Below, one piece after another: positions 24,388-37,659 of a stretch of 64,000 nucleotides of DNA. This DNA is from Trichoplusia ni (taxonomy: Eukaryota; Arthropoda; Insecta; Lepidoptera; Noctuidae): NCBI RefSeq assembly GCF_003590095.1, contig NC_039497.1, positions 4,832,691 to 4,896,690 on the forward strand. Direction: 5' to 3'. Made by a program: the position numbers and the translations under genes. The notes below the pieces were generated by a model that searched no databases, was not told where the DNA came from, and was given only the letters and a program-made list of their open reading frames with translations. Position 1 is the first letter of the stretch. Every line of letters begins with the position of its first letter.

Positions 24388-24716
24388 GCCAGCTGCAGGC
24401 AAAAGATCTCAGGTTATATTATTGATAGTTATTAAAAGTATTAAGTTATTTAAGTTAATATAAAATGAAATTTTTTGTAAGATTATTTAGTATCGCCAAG
24501 CTGCGTTACGACAGTCCAGTGGGTGATAAGAGCTACTTGTACTAACAGTACATTGACGAGATGTTATTATTGCAGAATGCATTTTCTTCATCCAGTGTAA
24601 TTACTACATTAAATGTAAATCAATAGACTAACCGTTTTTAAACGAAATCTAAATGTTTGTAGGGTCCAGTGTTTTAAACGCACAATATCATAGTACTAGA
24701 GTTCACTTTCATCGAT

Positions 24717-24803
24717 AATAAAAAGATTTTAAAAAGCTACAAAAACATTTTACTTCTAAAACTTGAAATGTCGACATATACAAAAACTAACAATAATAAT
24801 AAA
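24717..24803 (+). terminator. Polyadenylation signals
   Basis: Two canonical AATAAA hexamers, at 24717-24722 and 24798-24803, are the first after the stop codon. Either could define the mRNA end. Confidence 0.6.
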
Positions 24804-25143
24804 TGTATCAATTGTTTATAATTGATATTTATTTGATAGACCGTAAAAGAAAATGTAGAAATATTGAAGAAAAAAAAATACATAGTTTCAAAATGGAAAT
24901 ATATTGTTTCAATACGCATCCCTACCCCTACACACGTATGAAGATGCTCTGCATCATCACGCACACACTCGCTCGCAGCCGACAGGCTCGCCCACAAAAC
25001 GAACACCTTATGTCCACAATAAAGAAGATAATATTCCATCGAGTGACATTTAAAAAACAAAGAGCGAAGAACATCGTTTTCATACATTATCATAAATGTA
25101 TGCTAGGTAAAAACAAGCAGAAAGCCGAGGCAATATTTTAGTA

Positions 25144-25185
25144 AGACCGGTCTGAACCGGTCTCAACCGGTTCGGGGACCGGTCC
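25144..25185. promoter_or_regulatory. Cluster of four phased CCGGT palindromes (Grainyhead-like)
   Basis: AGACCGGTCT (25144-25153), GAACCGGTCT (25154-25163), AACCGGTT (25165-25172) and GGACCGGTCC (25176-25185). Their centres are 10, 10 and 12 bp apart, so all sites face roughly the same side of the helix. AACCGGTT is the Grainyhead/CP2 consensus. The cluster lies about 0.35 kb beyond the gene's last poly(A) signal. Sites are seen directly; factor and enhancer role are inferred. Confidence 0.55.
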
Positions 25186-25189
25186 TCGC

Positions 25190-27860
25190 TAGAGATTGGT
25201 GCAACCCCATCCTCGTTTATTTTTTGTATAATTAGTGAGCACACAACGAGTTGGTACAGTTTTTACGAATGTTCCGTTTATAGACAAGTCGGTATTGCTA
25301 CATGCCGAGTTTATCGTACGAGTGGAGCTGGAATCTAAATGCTGACTGGGAATATGTGCAGATTGCGATGTGAGATAAATTACATCGCCGGCTCGTGTCG
25401 GGGGATGCTGCCAAATAGCTCTGATGTGTTCCAGTAATGCAAGAGCCCGTAAGGATAAAATATAGGATGTTATCCCAGAGTGCCGAGTCGCTGACTCTGT
25501 GTTTGCAGTAAATTGGCATTGCATTTTATTATCGTTCTCTATCGTAGACTCACATCTTTATACGATCCACTCTTAGATCACTGTTTTATAAACAACACTC
25601 GTCTGCATACAAGCTGGCTGTGTCTACAATATATCTGCGTCTAACTCACAATGCTCGTCTAAATTAAAAGCAATCATCAATTTTTATTTGGCTGTTATGT
25701 TCGCTTCATTTTTTTCTTGATTTGCGAACGTGTAAGTTTTTTGTGAATGCGAAAACATAAAAATAAATTCGTTCCGTTCGATCGTTCGAAGTAAACAAAT
25801 TAACATGGAGAGGTCTTTGTATCGATTCTAAAGAAATTGGACCAGCGGACGTAGCAACAAGATTTGGAAAGTGAGTGCAAGCGATTGTAGCACCTACGAG
25901 TTTGTCGTTAAAGGCTATAATGTTATGCATGGCTAGCATAACTGGACGGTTTTGGTCAACATAAATTATCGCTTTTAATCCGCAAAAAATGGCCAACTAC
26001 TTCCGAATGTGTGACTAAAGAATTATCTCCTGTATTTCGTGTGTATTTTATGACTTGTGAAAAGATTTATTTGTCTTCGTATATTATCATATATTATTGG
26101 AGAGGTGTCGGGCTGCTTATATTTATATTCTTTTAGTAGCATGTTATAAACTTGGAAGTAGATAATAATTGGAAATAATTCGGTATCAACTTTTATTACA
26201 ACTATGTTTAATTCTCCATTGTAAAAGGTCTAGATGTAGCCAAGAGTTTATTCGCGACTAAATATAAGAAGTTGCTAACAAACATTTAACGATAAACACG
26301 TCGTTAATCAACATGGCTGCTCTACTATTCACAATAACCAATCATAATTACGTCAAATCACAACGAAATCCAGCAATTTGTGCAATATATAATTTGATAC
26401 CAAAACAAGGGTGATTTAACTTTCTAACCGCAAACCCACCGATGATTGTGGCACCGGTCGTGACGATGCCGATTTACCATCGACCAATGACTATCGACAT
26501 TACAATTATCAACACTCGACCACCGCCGCCCATCACTAGCCAAGAAATTACTTTTAATAAACTCGATAAGTACCGCTGATTAATTTTCAATTGTAGAATC
26601 AATACCAGAAATAAAATGCAAAACAATTTAGATTAAACCGATACTCAAGCATTTCCATAAGTTATTATTATTGAATAAAATGAATGTGTAAGTTACGAAT
26701 CAAACTCATTCGGTACTATATTAAATGAGAATTACAAGCACTAAACTGAAATCAATTTAGAAAGAATTGGAAAACATTGATTATTTCGCTGTTGCTAGGC
26801 GCGCTGGAATCGCGAACGCGCAACCCAACGCCATCTCTTACTGACTTGCGAAACTAAACGCTATGAACTTTTCAACTGAAACAAGGCATACCGTTATTTT
26901 TACAGACACAGAATAAAATTATCGTATAATAATATTGAAAATATGTTCAACATAACAAACTGGAGGTTTTTGTGATTCTCGACCGTGGCTCGTTGCGTTA
27001 GGGTATATTTTTGTTTGGCGGACAATTAAAGATGTTTTGTGGTGTGGTTATTTGCTCAACTAAACTAATATTGATTCAAGTGTTGCTAAGGCCGGGCTAT
27101 TTATGTCGATACCTTCATAAAAATAATATTATATTCCGGATTTTTCCGGAGCAATTTTCTTTCATTGATTGTATTGAATAGAAATCAAAGGGTTTTGATG
27201 ATTCACTGTGGACTGCCGAGTGTTTTTCAAAGGCTACTTTTATTCGTTTATCTCTATTCATAAGTATGTTTGTATGTTATAGCATTTTTTAATCAGTATC
27301 TATTTATGAGTGTGATTGTAATGGAATAATTAATTAGCCCTCAAATATGTAGGTGGGAGCGACTCTTTTCTTAATTAGATTAAAAGAAGACATGGCATTC
27401 AAAATTTTAAGTACAAATAAGGGCACCGACCGGATTATATCTGCTAGGAGTTTTAACATATGAAACTAAAATATAATAGTAATAATATTGCCAGGTCAGC
27501 ATTAAAATACCCTTTCCCTTTTAACCGGAGTCGATAAGACGAGCCTTCAGCCTATTATCACCGATATATTATTATATTTATTATCACAGGGCCCATCTGC
27601 CGAAGGGGTAACTTATATCATAGTAACGGGCACTAAAGCTACATACACACTATGGCACTTCTTGCAACAACAATGTTTAAATATCTACTTCAAATAAAAC
27701 TTGTCCAAAGCGAGGGTTATACAAAACGATTTGGTGATAAGAAATTTGAGGGTACAAATAAATTTCTTTGTCACCTAATAACCATATATTGACCGTAAAA
27801 AACGTTGCTTAACTTCGATCTTTATTTTTAGTATTTAATCTTCAAGCGGCAATAGCGACA
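25190..27860. other. Spacer, non-coding stretch downstream of the gene
   Basis: No gene supported. A 96-codon - strand frame at 25706-25996 and two overlapping frames at 25189-25524 lack family features. TAGCAAC/GTTGCTA occurs at 25852, 26271, 26791 and 27082. Confidence 0.4.
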
Positions 27861-27865
27861 GTTGA

Positions 27866-27975
27866 AATTTGTGATAATTTCAACTGTCTATCTATCACGG
27901 TTCAAGAGATACAGCCTGGTGACAGACAGACTCACACTCACCGGTGCCTCAGTGATAGAGTTTTTTTTTCCGGTT
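27866..27975 (+). repeat. Fragment of the lepidopteran interspersed repeat
   Basis: Contains the family's middle block in good condition: ATTTCAACTGTCTATCTATC, ACGGTTCAAGAGATACAGCC and TGGTGACAGACAGAC, followed by GGTGCCTCAGTGATAGAG. Head and 3' end are absent. Confidence 0.7.
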
Positions 27976-28740
27976 GAATATACCATGAGCACCGTTTACA
28001 CGAAATATCTGGACTTAATAAAAAAGGAACTTTCGAGACACAAAAAGTCAGTTAGTAAAGTCACCAATTAAGCCTAACAAACTAGTACCTCACAATAGTC
28101 TACAATAAGTGTCGTAGTGTAAAGGCAGCCTTAAGAGATAGTTATCTATAAGTACCAGGCATTGGTTACGGTTAGTTTTTACGTGAGGCAGTTTATCGAT
28201 TGTGGTTTGCGGTGACGTAATCGGCCCGATCATAGAAACTGCTTGCCTCAGTGTGGTTAAAGTATTATTTTAGTAAAGAAAGCCCATTAGAATAGAATAG
28301 GCATTAATATCAGAATAGGTCTAAATGTATTTTGATAGTTGGTGATAAAATAAATGATATTAGGCTTATATTTGATTCGTGACGTCACGGTTTTGTACAA
28401 AATGTCAAGTCAATCAAATCATTTCAAATATAAATATCGTGGGTAGTTACTAATTATATCAGACATAAACAAGTACTAACAATATTTTTTATTCATTTTT
28501 TTCATTCATGAATACCAACACCCCCTCCTCCCACATATAGCCCCACAGATCAATAATTAAATATTAGATTCATTGACAACTTGCTGTTGCACGTTACAAC
28601 ATTTAGATTAATAGTTTTAGAATGTAACATCTCCCCGTTTTTGCAACACAGTTCAGTACTCCTCTGCTCCTGTTAATCACAACGTGATAATAATATCCTC
28701 CCTCGCCTTTCTCAATAACTGGACTATCTAACACAGAAAG

Positions 28741-28780
28741 TTTTTTTTCAAATCAGACCAGTCGTTCCTGAGGTTCAAAT
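28741..28780 (+). repeat. Short fragment of the 'GACCAGTAGTTCCTGAG' repeat
   Basis: TTTTCAAATCAGACCAGTCG followed by TTCCTGAGGTTCAAA matches the 3' part of the element at 43468-43707 and of many lepidopteran repeats. It is a relic of about 40 bp. Confidence 0.45.
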
Positions 28781-28789
28781 AAGGAAACA

Positions 28790-31700
28790 TATCTAAGGTA
28801 CCTATTGAATTCTGATAATAACGCAATGAAGACACACAATAAGTGTCACAATTAGATTAGGTGGGAACCAAATTGTCTGGACACTCCTGATTACAGTAAT
28901 ATAACGAGAGCTGACGTCAGGATGGCCGGTATGTAACAATTCGGAATGCTAGATAACAAGTCACCCCTCACTATGACCCGCGGGTTGATAATACCCATTC
29001 ACATGTGTAACGGACTTTTTTTATTACACGCGACTTTTATCGCAAACACACAAACTACTTTTTAGTCTCGCGTCTAATAATATGCGAGACATCTGTAGCC
29101 TTTGTCTAGTAGTTTCTTTAAGAGACACAGCTGAACTCAAAACCGGTCAAGCGCGAGTCGAACTCGGTGACAATTAAATATGGGTGACAAAACGCATTGT
29201 CTAATAAGATTCACATTGACTCACTAAACCAAATGAAAAAATTCTTCAGTAAGGGTTTTTTCCCTTGTAATTTTAAACATGCAAAATAACTACACGGAAT
29301 TTTAACCGCGATATATACACGAGTGATACGGTAGCATTACTACTTACCATAGAGGTTTAATTAAATAGTGTAGTTAGTAAAACTTCCATTAGTTATTGAG
29401 TGAAGGTAACTGGCTGACTTCCTGACGAGTCCCGGCTAAAACAAAAGTAATTGGTGTTAATTAGAAAAGTTGTAACGACGTTACTTCGAGACTCGGTTAT
29501 GACTTATTTTACGATGCTGTTATAAAATTCAAATATACTGAATGCGATGCCTTCTTAATATCTTTATTGATTGGGAAACCAATTTACTTTGATACCGGTT
29601 TTCGATGTAACAAAGAACATGACGATATCAATATTTTGGACAAAATAATTATTGTTTAAAAAATAAGCTTCTTCAAAGAAAACTTTCCACTACATTTCGC
29701 ATTATCGGAACCAAACCCATAGTGGTCCAGTAAACTGCCGTTCTTACGTAATATTTATAAGATGCCACACACGACTACCTACAAGTCGTGACGATAAGGA
29801 TGTTTTTTTAAGCAAGATCAATTATTTCATCAGTTCAGAAAGGTCAGGCATCCGATAAAAACTAGTTTAGTGAACAAATCTTCTGGACGATACTCCACGT
29901 GGAGAAAAACGTACAAAATAACCGAAACAAGCGAAACGAAAAGGGTTTGAACTTCGATGCCGTCAATGGCATGTAACAGTTATTTTTGTCAGAAGAAATC
30001 ATTGTTCCTAATGCAAAGAAGTCTTTGAATTCGCTCCTATATTTTTTGGCCCCATGCTAATGGGTAGTGGTCTTTTGATTGCCTTTCACCAACTTATCCA
30101 AATAACACGGTGTTAGAAGCAAGACCAATATAATACATGTACTTGAGTAATAAGAACACCATGCTCCAATGGTACGAGCTCTTGATAAGGAAACATGTGT
30201 ACTTAACATGATGGAGGCCATTAATATAATAGCTACAGCTCTGCCCCCAATCCGCGCCATGGCGAATCTCACCATACCCCACAAATAACCTAACAAGCTC
30301 ACTTGTTTTTCTAAATAGGAAAAGCAAATTGGACATGCTCACATAGCAACGAGTTCTAAATAAGTCCACGCGATTCCATCTTGAACACAGACGCGGGCCG
30401 AGTACAACACAGACACAGTTCGTGTTTTACACGAAGCTTGACGGACACTGTGTTACACCGTGCCTGCGCTGCTGGAAAGCGCATCATCGTCAATTGAAAC
30501 TCCGGCCTTAATTGTGTTGTTTACCACAGCCAACTGACAGCAGTCTGGATTTACTCCATACCTCTGTACCGAGCGCGAAATCCTTCGCTTCCATAGCGAG
30601 TCATTCTATACATTTTGTTTCCATTGCTGATTTGATATGGATCACTGGTAAAGTTGTTCAACAAAATCCTCAATGTAAATCAGTTTCAGAAAGGGTTAAA
30701 AGATGATCATCAGATACAGTGTGGCGTAATGAAACGGTAAGACGGTCTGTTACCATTAAATTTTACAATGTTTATTCGGTTATTTTCAGCACAAAATCTC
30801 TCCGAATGGGGTCTTATTTCTAATTCTGTATTATTAATGTAAATTCGAGTAAGACTGATGTTACTTGGTAGAGTTTGTTTGGATAAAGCAACTGGAGTTT
30901 TGAATCGACTGTTTTTCAATGGAAGTTTTTCAGCGAAATGCTGTACTTATTTATATTAGTCAGTTGCTATTTATTTGTAGGAAAACTTTGGTTCGGCTGC
31001 TGGGTTTAATTAATTGTTTAGATCGCTATGGCTGTGATCGAATTGTATTCATAAAATAATGTCTGAGATGTTTATAATGTTGTATGGAAGTCTCTGACCG
31101 GCATTTTGTAGTAGTTCATATTTACAGACAAATAACTTTTAATTTGCAAGATTTTTATGTTTTTCTTTTGTCTTAAACTTAGGATTAGCTGTTAAATAAT
31201 TTGGTATAGTGGTAGTTACGAAAGTAATAAAGGAAAAATACTATTTACCTAATATTTAACCGTCGCTGTCGACCAGGGATTTTCACAGTAAAATTTTGTT
31301 TATGCCCATAAATAAACATAAAATTCCTCATACTAGGGCGTGTTGATACATAAAATACACGCGAATTCGTGATTCATGAATATTGCGCTGTCTAACAAGA
31401 GGGAAAACAACAGTTTTAATTAATAATTATATTTGTTGTAGGTCTTTTAATTATTGACAGAGGCAACGAGTCATAGAGTCACGACAGAGATGAAGTGTCG
31501 TCAGTGGTTCGGTAGTTAGTGCTAATTAAAAGAGGTTTATACACAAATGACAGAATAAAATAAAGTACTTTGTCAAACGCTAGATATTTACACGAAACCC
31601 CACTAGCTATATACCACGTGCCCATTACTTCTTTATAAGTTTCTTGTCATATAGCAAATATAATAAAATTAATTTTTTTTCGGCTTATAACGTAACGCTA

Positions 31701-31797
31701 AATACAACTACCTTAGCTAGTCATTATGATTCCAAAACAGTTTAGATTTTGTGTGGTTTCAAAATCCAAATATACACGGGCGTAGTCACAAAGAGTG
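28790..31797. other. Spacer, distal non-coding part up to the right breakpoint
   Basis: No gene. A short fragment with GGTCAAGCGCGAGTCGAACT at about 29142-29166 is a repeat head. ACCGGTTT lies at about 29596. At 30057-30369 two overlapping - strand frames share a stretch with hydrophobic translation; not identified. A small hairpin TTCGTGT-TTT-ACACGAA is at 30419-30435. One TAGCAAC at 30344. Confidence 0.4.
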
Positions 31798-32109
31798 CTT
31801 TAAAAATATGTTTGTCTTTTTACCTTCACATCCTAAACCCGCCACAATAAACAAGTCTTTTCAAAAGACGTTTCAATTTTACAATCAAAGCTACAAAACC
31901 TTAAATCTATCAGGCATTACATTACAGTCATTTATTATGCTAACTATAGTCAACTATAGCGTCTTTGTCACAGAGAACGCACAAACAAATAAATTAACCG
32001 TCCGTAATAAAATCGTTCATATACACCAACTTACAAACACAACTAAACATTCTCATTCTGAACTCTATCACTTTCTTCATAAGGCCTGTTATTGCGTTTT
32101 TGGAGTGTA

Positions 32110-34268
32110 GCACTAAGTTTGTAAGTACCGTAAATGGCCCTTCATGATCGGTGTTATTTTTAGGTCCGTATGTGTGTGTGTGTATGTGTGTGCGTGGCCA
32201 TCAAATTGAATTAGTTAGATTATGTGTTGTGTGGAGTTAGTAACTTTATACTATAAGTGGGATGATGTGAACACTTTTTGACTGGCTTTTGGACTAATTT
32301 CTATGGAAATGCCCGTTATTTTTAACGTAGCGAGTGAAATTGAAGACTATAATTGGTTTAAGTCACTTTAACTTATTTCAAAATGTTGTGTGTTTATTTT
32401 AATGTCCTTTTCCCAGAATTTTAAAATTAAGTGTTAACATTATTTAAAGTCATCTTTGTAGAGCTACAGTATTTGAAAAGAGATTTTTTTCGTTTACAGC
32501 TAGGGGCCTAGCATCAAAACCTGCATTTCATTAATCTCCACTTCGCATTAATTACATTGTAATCAATGATATTAAAAGCAATCAATGTTAAATGACAACT
32601 AGTTGCAGGAACACTCTATCTCACTAAGTAACACGTACATGTATGTATATCTTACACATTAGAAAAGATGATGATAAAAATGACTGATCGACGGAGTGAT
32701 TGCGACCATTACGGATATTGTTATTAATCGTAACTAGTTTTTACCAGTTTTACTATCAATTATAGATATAAACAGTCACCATCCAGCTGATACAATTTTG
32801 CTTTATTAGAATTGGTACAAAGTTTATGCGACAAAATAAATTATATACATTTTGTTTTATACGTATAACCTCTCTGCCATTGCGTACAGATTGTGGGAGA
32901 GAGACAACGCTCTAAATCGTATATAGCGTTGCCCTTGTCGTAGTTGTCTGTGAGTAGTTCTTTCTTCCCTTTTGATAAGGTCACTAGTGGTTATGTTGCG
33001 TGTAGGGCTATAGGACTCCCTCAAAAATGTTTGAGCCCCATAAGTTAGTCTATGCATGCGTGCTGCTTGCCGGCACAGACTTGGTCAGATTGATCTGGTA
33101 CTTTTTCAAAAGGCCAGTCCCAAGAATTAATCTGTTCTCTAATTTTAAATCGTTTAGACTGTTCGACATTTGTTCTCAGGGTAGCCAGATAGGAAAATAT
33201 CGACTCCAGCGTCCTGAAAAAAGACATGTAAAAGTGATGACACAATTATCCAACTTACAGATTTAAATGGTTTCATTTCATTGTCTCGATTCCACAGTTT
33301 CATTTTGGGTAGTGTTGTTATGACCTGGAGTAGTGCCAGTCCGGAAAACGATCATTAGGACAAATCTACGTACACGTCGCCATGTCCTGCGGCTACTGTA
33401 ACCAGACTACTAGAAAGCACGTGTAAGTGATCTAATTGTATTACACTTGGGGACACTAAAAATAACCGCCACAATTAGCCAATCTACTGCTATCTGCTCA
33501 ATTGAGACAATTCATCTACATTACACTGCCCCATTAGGTAGAAACTGGCGGAGGGGCGGCGGTCACACTGACAGCGGGTTTGAAGGAATTAGCGATTTTC
33601 TCTTTCATTTGATGAAAATATAGAATTTAAACTTTTTAAACTAGATGGATTTAAACTAGATGGATGTTCAGGAGGTCCAAAAAGTCGATTTTGCCACGGG
33701 CCTTAATTACAAGATGATAGAGCTCTAGAATTTACTTGTAAAAGGGCAATACGTGGCTTACTGAAATGTTGCCCCTTCCACGATTCGAACATTTTCCATG
33801 CGATTGGCGAAGTTAGATATTTCAACAAAAATAAAGGTAAGCCAAACTCGCTGTTAGCGTTTCGCCGACCAATGGCACGAATTTCACATTAAACGCTCTA
33901 GTCACCACCACCATTTTAGTAATTTATGTTTCCCAAAACAGTATTACAGTTAGTAACCTCTACCACATGACCTCGTATAATTACACCAATCCAAAAAAAA
34001 TAGCTTCTTTGTGGGTAACTTCGTATTTAAAACTTGCTCCCCAACTACAGGACCACTTACAATGTAAACGAAGCATACTTTTACCGCAATAAAAAAACAA
34101 CTACACCATCCGTAGAACAAAAATTTAACGCAAAATTAAGCACACGTTTCATTTTATCATAAAATTATCATCTTTATGACAGGCGCATCATAATTTCACC
34201 TGAGATGTTTCACACATTGAGAGCTGCTAATCGATGAGGTGATCGCACGCAGCCGCAGCGGAGGCAGA
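32110..34268. other. Non-coding stretch, right arm (mirror of 7116-9274)
   Basis: Reverse-complement copy of the inner left arm, including the 2x15-bp tandem (about 33636-33665) and a GT-rich microsatellite (32168-32195). No gene. Confidence 0.5.
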
Positions 34269-34279
34269 GGGGGGGGGGG
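34269..34279 (+). repeat. Poly-G tract (G11)
   Basis: Mirror of the C12 tract at 7104-7115, one base shorter. Confidence 0.9.
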
Positions 34280-36860
34280 AGTCGTGCGCACACGCATGCA
34301 CAAATAGATCTTGGCAGGGGCACGCATCGGTGCACAACACAGGTAAGTAACATCGCAGAAGTACAATCGCTGTAGTCCGGTGCGTTTGCTCTTAAGCTGT
34401 GGCTCTTAAGTGCTTATACTGTTGAAGAAGTTTTTAAAAGAATTCCTACTTTAATTTGATCCTTTGGCCGTTTCTTCCAATCTCAGCTATCGTCAGCCTC
34501 GGACAAGGTCGGCCAAGAAATTTGGTGTTACAAAGCAAGAAGAAAAGAAGGTTTTACACCACTTAAGTCATGGGTCACTTTTATGTTGGATTAGGTACCA
34601 TGTTCTTCCAGGTGTTGTTCGGAGTGGTATTTCTGTGTATCTCTGTACTAGTTACACGCATTTGCACGCCTCTCGTAGTACGCCTGTGTGGGTGACGATT
34701 TGATGGAACTCCCTGCTGCATCGCGTTATTCAGATTCTAAACACTAGCCACATCTATGCCTATCTACGTATATCATATGATTTATGTATACTTACTTAGG
34801 TAGGTATAATAATAATTTGACCAAGTTTGAAGCAAGATTTTGAAGAAACATTGTTGAATTTTATGCAGATTGAGGATACAGGATGAGGCAAGTTAAAAAA
34901 ATTGACAACAATATGCAAGTAAGTAAAATAAAAATAAGTTAAAGAAGTAATAGTTAGTTAAATTTAAGGTAAATAATAATGAGTTTAATACTTATTGCCG
35001 TTTTGTACCCTCAGTGACAAATAATTGGGAATAACAACTTACTTTTTAATTTCGAATACGGCTATTGCAATAAAGTATGTTCCAAGGCGACGTATCGCGT
35101 CACTTAATTACAAGAAAACTAGATTTTTACGAACCTTAGTCTAGACAATCTGGGCTAGTTTCCGAGCTAGAAAGTAATTCAGACACAAATGAGATGTCTA
35201 TTTGATTTGATAAATGCTTACGTGACATTGGTAATGTTATTATTGCCTTTTAATTGGTTTTTAGTAGGTACAGTCGGGTGCAAAAGTGAAGGAGTCGTTT
35301 TTATGAGGACTTGATATGTTCTATATTCAGTAAACAAGTCAAAATTTTATGATTTCGATTTAATTAAATTAGATTAAGTTTTTTGAATCATCGATAGCAT
35401 TTCGAAAACCGTACAAGTGAGAGTCGGACTGGCGAGACTGAGGGTTTCGTACAAATATGTAACTGAAGGAAAAAGATTTTTTTATTTAGCAATTAAAAAA
35501 AAATATGATCTTATACATTACGAAAACTTTGTATAATAGCGGCTGTTGTAACTGAAACTTTAAAAAAGACAGTAGTTTTGTTTTATCACATGAAACAAAC
35601 GCAACGCCCAGTTACAACACAGTATGTAAAATAAGATCAAATAGTTGGTTACATAAAATTTGATTAACTCCACTTACATCACGGCTGTAATGACAGAAAC
35701 CATTTCTGCTTACGACAATATTGTTAGTTACGGTATTATTATACAAAACATTTGTTCCACAATATTTTAGACATTACATTATTCATGAAAACTTAAGAGC
35801 TGTACGTAATTGAGCATACAATCTTTGCTGTATTCAATTTCTAGAAAATGTTCTTGTTAGGAATACGTCAATTCAATTCCGAATCTCATAAACATTGAAA
35901 TTAAACCATAAAACAGAAAAAAAAACAAAATAATAATCAAATCTGTTTGAAAACTCCAGACTGATATTCTTTTTCCAAAAAACAATCCCTTATGTAATTG
36001 AATGTACACACCCACATAGGAACGTCACGCACACATTGATCCCGAGTTCATTCACACAAGACCTTGACATGATTACGCTCAATGAAATTTTGTGAGCGTT
36101 GCGCACACGCACACACACTCACACACCGACAGGGCGCACACATGCGCGGGCGCATGCGACACGTGGCGTGATGCGCACGATTCGTTATGTAAATCCTTTG
36201 ACATAATTACTTATTTATTTAAAGGTTTATTGGCTTCTGATTTAGGAACTGCATCATACGTGTCAGCTAAGGGACCTTGTTGATCAGTTTTGTAGATATT
36301 ATTTTTCATTTATATATAGAGTTGTAAGTAGCATTGAATTGGTTCTACGGTTAAGACTTGTAGTCCGATAAACGAAAGAAGTTCTACGATCCTCGGTTTT
36401 CTATGGCAGCTAAGTTTTAAGTAATAACCATTGGCCCTAGCCTTTAGGTAGTGTAGCGACAGTAAGACAGTAAGTAACCTCTTCTAGTTGACCAGCCTTC
36501 AAGATTCGAAAACTATTAATATTTGATCACAATTTGATCTGAATGGTGAAGATCAAACATATTAAAACAGATCAAATATTTTGACCTCTAAACTGTTTCC
36601 TACATTATTATTATGATAAAGCGACTTTAAAAACGTAAAACAAAAAATATTCTAACAATGTTTAATTATGAAAACGTTAGTGTTAACAACCAGTTCATTG
36701 GCACAATGATTAATTAATTGACCTTCCGCGCGAAGAGTTCGGAGTTCGATGATCGTCGGTACATTAATAGTTCTGATGATACCTCATTGCAAAGGCCAGT
36801 AAAACATCATTTTTTTCAAAAATCTTTTTTCTCAGAATCATTTTGAGTCTAAAATCACTT
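34280..36860. other. Non-coding stretch, right arm (mirror of 4520-7103)
   Basis: Contains the mirrored repeat-head fragment (about 35404-35447) and the mirrored GT/CA microsatellite (about 36098-36148). No gene or RNA recognised. Confidence 0.5.
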
Positions 36861-37040
36861 AGGATTTAGAGTTATAAAACCTCAAGGGTAAAGATAGAAC
36901 CCTATTACGGTCACCAGCTCGTAGCTCATAAATCATGACAGCTAGACAGTCGAATTTTCACATATACATGTTTCTACGAAACTGATTGATCAAAACTGCC
37001 TCTGTGTTAGCCTGTTATAGCTAAATCACAGAAAAAAATA

Positions 37041-37253
37041 GAAAAATGCTGCGGATAGCCGAGTGGTTGAGGTCACCACACCAAACCCACTGTGCACGAC
37101 GTGTCGCGGTCTCGATCCCCGCGTAGGACAAGCAATTCTGTGATTCACGAATGCTTGTTCTGAGTCTGGGTGTCTTTGTGCATGTTATTTGTATGTTTGT
37201 AAAACCCTCGCGACACAAGGATGAAATTCCTTACTGCGGGAGTTGTTTAAATA
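37041..37253 (+). mobile_element. Near full-length tRNA-derived SINE (right arm mirror)
   Basis: Mirror of 4130-4342, in + orientation. A box TAGCCGAGTGG at 37056-37066, B box GGTCTCGATCC at 37108-37118, and the shared tail CGACACAAGGAT followed by ACTGCGGGAGTTG near the 3' end. Confidence 0.8.
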
Positions 37254-37543
37254 AACACATTTCGTTTGTACTCTTCCCTTATTATTGATATCCACGCATT
37301 GGAAACGAGGTCGAAAGTTAGTATTATCTATAAATACTAAATACCCACTAAGCTGCAATGAGAGTCGGAACGTGTACGTCGTTAGCTAAAGAACTGCTGT
37401 TACTGTTCCACACTGCTTTCTTTGTTACATAGTTGCATTACACACGTCATGAATAAACATGACTCTGAAATATTCATGCGAAGAGATCTTATATAGAGAC
37501 TTACATGTTATAAAGACTGTTTGAATATCGTCCGTTTCAAAAC

Positions 37544-37649
37544 GGTTTTTTTTAAAACAGCTCCCGCACTAAGGAGTTTGATCCTTGTGTCGTGAGGAGT
37601 TTCACAAACATACAAATTGCATAACACCCAGACACAGAACAAGCATTTG
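37544..37649 (-). mobile_element. 5'-truncated SINE tail (right arm mirror)
   Basis: Mirror of 3731-3838. The terminal homopolymers are shorter here (T8/A4 against 9 and 5 on the left). Confidence 0.75.
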
Positions 37650-37659
37650 AGTGATGACG

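Larger units (their letters stand above)
23601..24820 (+). other. 3'UTR of the scylla/charybde homologue
   Basis: No coding potential follows the TGA at 23598-23600. The first AATAAA signals are at 24717-24722 and 24798-24803, giving a 3'UTR of about 1.1-1.2 kb; the exact cleavage site is inferred. It has AT-rich parts with ATTTA pentamers (for example about 24130 and 24484), the kind of element that shortens mRNA half-life, plus GC-rich patches at 23775-23890 and the hairpin at 24335-24387. Confidence 0.65.
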
